This document shows positions 60,778 to 64,000 of a DNA stretch of 64,000 bases, piece by piece. The notes below the pieces were generated by a model. It had not been told where the DNA came from, searched no databases, and was given only the letters and a program-made list of their open reading frames with translations. Position numbers and translations under genes: made by a program. The first letter of the stretch is position 1, and each line of letters begins with the position of its first letter. This stretch comes from UBA7985 sp002690455. Its GTDB lineage: Bacteria; Pseudomonadota; Alphaproteobacteria; UBA7985. The DNA lies in NCBI GenBank assembly GCA_965662775.1, contig CBFIIW010000001.1, positions 180,531 through 244,530 of the forward strand, given 5' to 3'.

Positions 60778-61788
60778 TTAACAGTAACGTTCCTGCCCTT
60801 TCCACTGCGCATCACTGTATCGATCACCCTGGGCGAAACCCAACGGCAGCACCTCCTCGATGCGCGCGAGCTGTGTTTCGGTCAGACGAAGGCTGGCGGC
60901 CTGCGCGGCCTCTTTCAGGTGCGCCACCGAGCGCGTACCGGGGATGACAATGCAGTGCTCACCCTTGGCCAGAACCCAGGCCTGCGCCAGGGTCGCCGCA
61001 GCCACACCCATGTCGGAAGCCAGCGCCCGAAAACCATCAACCCATAAGAGATTGGCACTCAGGTTGGGTTCTTGGAAACGCGGATTCCCCTCAAGGAACT
61101 GCCCGCTGAGATCTTGACCCACCTGCACTGGGCGGTCAGTCAGCATGCCACGACCGACCGGCGAAAATGCCACAAACGCGGTCCCCAGTGCAGCACAGGC
61201 CTGCAGCATCCCCAATTCGGGCTGGCGAGTCCACAGACTGTACTCACTTTGAACCGCCGCCACCGGGTGGACTGCTGCAGCCCGGCGCAGGGTGCTCGGT
61301 GCGACCTCACTGAGCCCGATCGCGCGGATCTTGCCCGCTTTTACAAACCCCGCAAGCGTCTCCATCGCCTCTTCAATTGGCGTGCGCTCCCGGTCCCAGC
61401 GGTGCAGGTAGTAGAGGTCTACACAATCAGTCCCCAACCGCCGCAGGCTGGTATCGAGTTGCTCTGTGAGAAAAGCCCGACTGTTGTTGTTCGCATACCC
61501 ATCATTATCGGCCGACGGTCCGCTGAAAATTCCGCCTTTGGTCGCAACAGTAAAATAATCCCGCGCCGAAGGATTGTCTTTACAGTACGCGCCAAAGATC
61601 GTTTCCGCTTCTCCGCCCGCATAGATGAATGCTGTGTCAAAATGGTCGAGCCCCCAGTCCCGCATCGCGTCGAGGATCGCAACGGAATTGGCCCTCGAAG
61701 TCGGTCCGTAAGCTGCACCAAAGCTCATCGAACCATAGCCCACTGCTGTGATTTCAGGACCATCTGCCCCCAAGCGTCTCTTGATCAT
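60778..61788 (-). CDS. Aldo/keto reductase
   Basis: 336 aa AKR barrel. The catalytic tetrad is visible: Asp in DHFDTAFIYAGG near residue 50, the Tyr a few residues on, Lys in TVATKGGIFS near 83 and His in YYLHRWDRERTP near 128. The NADPH site near the C-terminus is VIPGTRSVAHLKEAAQA. RBS GAGGAG before the ATG at 61788. Such enzymes reduce aldehydes, ketones or sugar derivatives; relatives include the general stress protein YhdN/IolS group. The haloacetate-dehalogenase-like gene lies 127 bp upstream in the same direction. Confidence 0.85.
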   Translation of the reverse strand: MIKRRLGADGPEITAVGYGSMSFGAAYGPTSRANSVAILDAMRDWGLDHFDTAFIYAGGEAETIFGAYCKDNPSARDYFTVATKGGIFSGPSADNDGYANNNSRAFLTEQLDTSLRRLGTDCVDLYYLHRWDRERTPIEEAMETLAGFVKAGKIRAIGLSEVAPSTLRRAAAVHPVAAVQSEYSLWTRQPELGMLQACAALGTAFVAFSPVGRGMLTDRPVQVGQDLSGQFLEGNPRFQEPNLSANLLWVDGFRALASDMGVAAATLAQAWVLAKGEHCIVIPGTRSVAHLKEAAQAASLRLTETQLARIEEVLPLGFAQGDRYSDAQWKGQERYC

Positions 61789-61915
61789 GGGGTAAAACTC
61801 CTCTGTCTTGCGTGGTCAAGGACCATCCTGCAGCGCCACCTCGCTTGTGATGCCCTGCCGAGCGACCGTGGCCGACGTCAACCCGGTCGCCACGGTCTGC
61901 CGTGTCGATACTAGC

Positions 61916-62848
61916 TTAGACAAGGGTATGGCCAAGGAAAAACCGACGAATCTCCAAGGCCAGCGCATCGGGATCCTCTTCAGGAAAATAGTGGCTGCCT
62001 GGCATCGCCTTACCGGACACGTTGACCGCACGCTGGTGCCAGATGTCAATCGCTCCATAGGTCGCATCAATGATACCGTCGCATGCCCACAAAACCGACA
62101 GCGGCTGGCGCAGCTTGCGACCGCCACCTTCACCGCCACCATCGTCATCGTCATCATCATCGTGTTCGATATCGATACTGCAGGCGGCGCGGTAGTCCTC
62201 ACATATCGCGTGGATCGTGCCGGGATCCCGGTGGCAGGAGCGATATTCGTTCAGAGCCTCATCGGAGAAAGGATGCCGACCACCCGCAAGGCCCATCATC
62301 CGAAGTTCCAAGAACAAATCCGGGTCAGCGCCAATGATCCGCTCGGGTATAGGATAGGGCTGGGTCAGAAAAAACCAGTGCCAGTAGGCAGTCGCAAAGC
62401 CTGCATCAGCGCGTGCGTACATTTCACGGGTCGGAGCAATATCCAACACCATCAATGCCGGAACGCGTGCTTCATGGTCAAGCGCCAGCCGGTGCGCGAC
62501 CCGCCCGCCCCGGTCATGCCCGACAACAAAAAATCGCTCATGCCCGAGTGCCGCCATGAGCGCAACACAATCCGCACCCATGGCCCGTTTTGAGTAGAGT
62601 GCGTGCGAGAGGTCTTCGCCCGGACGGTCCATACCCGGCTTACCAGAAGCACCATAGCCGCGTAAATCGGGGCAGATGACCTCGAAAGCGTCATCGAGCT
62701 GCGGTGCCACGTCTCGCCACATCGCAGAAGTCTGTGGAAACCCGTGCAGCATGAGCATGGGGGGGCGGCCCCCTCCTGCAGGGCTGCGGCGGACGAACAA
62801 TTGCGTGCCCGCGCAATCGATACGCTCCTCGATATAGCCCTCAAACAT
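61916..62848 (-). CDS. Alpha/beta hydrolase, haloacetate (fluoroacetate) dehalogenase-like, with Asp/Gly insert
   Basis: 310 aa. HGFPQTSAMWRDVAPQL near residue 35, the nucleophile Asp in VVGHDRGGRVAHRL near 110 (Asp-Arg-Gly-Gly with a following Arg, as in fluoroacetate dehalogenase), YWHWFFLTQPYPIPE near 155 (His-Trp that bind the halide) and the base His in MPGSHYFPEEDPD near 283. Epoxide hydrolases share part of this pattern but DRGG with HWFFL favours a haloacid dehalogenase. An unusual run of seven Asp followed by GGGEGGG stands near 230 between ACSIDIEH and RKLRQPL, where relatives have a short linker. Start at 62848. Confidence 0.82.
   Translation of the reverse strand: MFEGYIEERIDCAGTQLFVRRSPAGGGRPPMLMLHGFPQTSAMWRDVAPQLDDAFEVICPDLRGYGASGKPGMDRPGEDLSHALYSKRAMGADCVALMAALGHERFFVVGHDRGGRVAHRLALDHEARVPALMVLDIAPTREMYARADAGFATAYWHWFFLTQPYPIPERIIGADPDLFLELRMMGLAGGRHPFSDEALNEYRSCHRDPGTIHAICEDYRAACSIDIEHDDDDDDDGGGEGGGRKLRQPLSVLWACDGIIDATYGAIDIWHQRAVNVSGKAMPGSHYFPEEDPDALALEIRRFFLGHTLV
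62141..62161 (-). repeat. Trinucleotide (GAT/GAC) run within the dehalogenase-like gene
   Basis: On the coding (minus) strand a run of GAT and GAC codons encodes seven consecutive Asp, followed by GGT/GGC/GAA codons for GGGEGGG. It looks like an expanded microsatellite in a surface linker of the hydrolase. Confidence 0.8.
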
Positions 62849-62952
62849 GGTTCCTGCCCCAGTTACCTTACGTAATGAATGTCTGTGGAACCGCTATACG
62901 ATAACCGCAACTCACACCCAACGCGTGGCTAACACAGTGACGCATACGGACC

Positions 62953-63627
62953 TCAATAATCCTTGACCAGCAACCGAAAGGGCTGCTCGTCTTCTTCGAT
63001 GTCTGGAAATCGGCCAAGCTTGTCGAGGAAATAATTGTCGGTCCGGTCATCGTTCACCGTCGACACCTCACCGATCAGCACGTCGTCTCCCTCTCCCCAA
63101 AAAGCATGATACACGGTCGGCAGCAGGGTCACGGACTCACCTGGTGCCAGCGCAATCCGACCGCCCGCATCCACCCGCCGGGCCACACCATCACAAAACA
63201 CAGTGACCGGACGCTGAAGGTCCAACCCTTCGCCCTCAGGCTCGCGATGATAGAGTTCCACCACCAGCATGCCGCCGCCGCGGTTGATGATATCCTCCGC
63301 CTTTACCCGATGATAGTGCATGGGCGAGAGCTGTTCCCGGCGCGAGATCATGATCTTTTCGGCATAGAGCATACCACGCCCGGCCTTCAGATCGGCGGCG
63401 TTACCATTACGAACCGTAAAGAGAAAAAGCCCCGTATCCTCAAACTTGCCTAAGCCGTAGTCCGTAATGTCCCAGCCCAGCGCCGCGTCAATAATGGCGC
63501 CCGCATGGACATGGTTGCCATTCCAGTCCTCTGGCGTCCAATGTGCAAAAGGTGGCAGAACATAGCCAAAACCCTCGATAAACGACTGGGCTTGTTTAAT
63601 AATTTCATTAATTTCAGCGCGGCGCAT
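62953..63627 (-). CDS. D-lyxose ketol-isomerase family protein
   Basis: 224 aa cupin-fold sugar isomerase. The N-terminus MRRAEINEIIKQAQSFIEGFGYVLPPFAHW and LGWDITDYGLGKFEDTGLFLFTVRNG match D-lyxose isomerases; metal ligands are in SPMHYHRVKAEDIINRGGG near residue 103 (two His, Glu) and PTVYHAFWGE near 172 (His). It would interconvert D-lyxose and D-xylulose, or D-mannose and D-fructose. The following gene upstream (minus strand) is a Gfo/Idh/MocA oxidoreductase, so a sugar-catabolic locus probably extends beyond the window edge. Confidence 0.82.
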   Translation of the reverse strand: MRRAEINEIIKQAQSFIEGFGYVLPPFAHWTPEDWNGNHVHAGAIIDAALGWDITDYGLGKFEDTGLFLFTVRNGNAADLKAGRGMLYAEKIMISRREQLSPMHYHRVKAEDIINRGGGMLVVELYHREPEGEGLDLQRPVTVFCDGVARRVDAGGRIALAPGESVTLLPTVYHAFWGEGDDVLIGEVSTVNDDRTDNYFLDKLGRFPDIEEDEQPFRLLVKDY

Positions 63628-63839
63628 GCAGGTAAATCCTCGAAAACAGCAAGTATGAGTCGTCCGAACAGGACGCCCTGACGACTTTGGTCATCACAAG
63701 CACAGCCTGACCGCAACATCCAGTCAGAAAACACGGCTAAGACCCTGTTTTCAAACGAAACTGTTTCGGAACAGCGCCACCAGATCCGGCGCTGGCGGTA
63801 TAGGCGTCTTTAATAGCCGCCTCAGCAAAGGTCTCGCCG

Positions 63840-63859
63840 TTGGGTTGGGTTGGGTTGGG
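63840..63859. repeat. Perfect tandem pentanucleotide repeat (TTGGG)4
   Basis: Four exact TTGGG units just behind the stop of the Gfo/Idh/MocA gene (which is read leftward). The 237-bp gap to the D-lyxose isomerase gene shows nothing else of note. Confidence 0.85.
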
Positions 63860-63864
63860 TTGAA

Positions 63865-64000
63865 TCAGCCCCAGCTGACCCACTGGCCGTCTTTGGCCGA
63901 AGAGGCGATGCACGCCTCGATGAAGCGCAACCCTTCGACCCCATCGTCCACGGTTGGCAGCAGCGGCGCAGCCCCGCCCCGGATCAGGCCGGCGGCCTCG
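63865..64000 (-). CDS. Gfo/Idh/MocA-family oxidoreductase, C-terminal end
   Basis: Only the last 44 or so codons are in the window. The minus-strand frame ends LLPTVDDGVEGLRFIEACIASSAKDGQWVSWG and TGA at 63867-63865, the usual ending of NAD(P)-dependent Gfo/Idh/MocA sugar or inositol dehydrogenases (DGxxGLxFIEACxASS). The start lies beyond position 64000. Together with the D-lyxose isomerase it points to a sugar or polyol pathway. Confidence 0.75.
   Translation of the reverse strand, partial: EAAGLIRGGAAPLLPTVDDGVEGLRFIEACIASSAKDGQWVSWG

Overview
The window reads as chromosomal DNA of a moderately GC-rich, heterotrophic, probably marine alphaproteobacterium. The grounds are the mgsABC-gmaS methylamine genes, a DoxX/MauE-type membrane protein, many ABC and PLP-enzyme catabolic genes, and a fused reductive dehalogenase of the aerobic marine type. 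The assignment is an inference from gene families; no rRNA or tRNA gene was found. There is no transposase, integrase or CRISPR array. About 47 genes are packed tightly, nearly all of them for catabolism of small nitrogen-, sulfur- or halogen-containing organics.

Layout. 0-5 kb: end of a MauE-like membrane protein, then N-methylglutamate synthase (mgsABC) and gamma-glutamylmethylamide synthetase (gmaS), i.e. methylamine assimilation. 5-9 kb: kynureninase, divergent PLP decarboxylase, and an SHMT-like enzyme. 9-17 kb: sulfatase, aldehyde dehydrogenase and SDR (leftward), then Asp/Glu racemase-like and M20 enzymes (rightward), and an M24 peptidase-like gene. 16.7-21.4 kb: C-S lyase-like PLP enzyme, EamA exporter, ECHDC3-like crotonase lacking both catalytic Glu, and an acyl-CoA ligase.

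21.4-42.8 kb is the most interesting part: a divergent regulon around one regulatory region (30889-31156) that holds a perfect 16-bp LacI-type palindrome. Leftward lie a two-domain NTF2/SnoaL-like protein, a kinase-M23-aminotransferase fusion, a HyuA-HyuB oxoprolinase fusion and an aldehyde dehydrogenase. Rightward lie a complete carbohydrate-type (CUT1) ABC importer, three more NTF2/SnoaL-like proteins, an HpsN-like histidinol-dehydrogenase homologue, a LacI regulator, a bicupin and a MetE-core methyltransferase. The parts suggest import and stepwise dismantling of an unidentified amino-alcohol, lactam or sulfonate-like compound. I know of no described pathway with this gene set.

42.8-47.5 kb: iron alcohol dehydrogenase and a self-sufficient reductive-dehalogenase-like protein fused to its own reductase and ferredoxin. 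47.6-56.7 kb: a biogenic-amine region (glutamine-synthetase-like gamma-glutamyl-amine ligase, class I amidotransferase, aromatic amino acid decarboxylase, omega-aminotransferase, IclR regulator, PuuC-like aldehyde dehydrogenase) containing a cytochrome P450 gene broken by a single in-frame TGA. 56.8-64 kb: type III alkylsulfatase-like MBL enzyme, two SDRs, aldo-keto reductase, haloacetate-dehalogenase-like hydrolase with an Asp/Gly repeat insert, D-lyxose isomerase, and the end of a Gfo/Idh/MocA oxidoreductase.

Two themes cross the regions. A palindrome with core GTGACATGTCAC stands before the dehalogenase gene and before the SDR-alkylsulfatase pair, with a weaker copy before the 21.4-kb aldehyde dehydrogenase, hinting at a shared regulator encoded elsewhere. 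Short perfect tandem repeats (5, 6, 10 and 14 bp units, plus a coding GAT/GAC run) occur in several gaps, suggesting active slippage in this genome.
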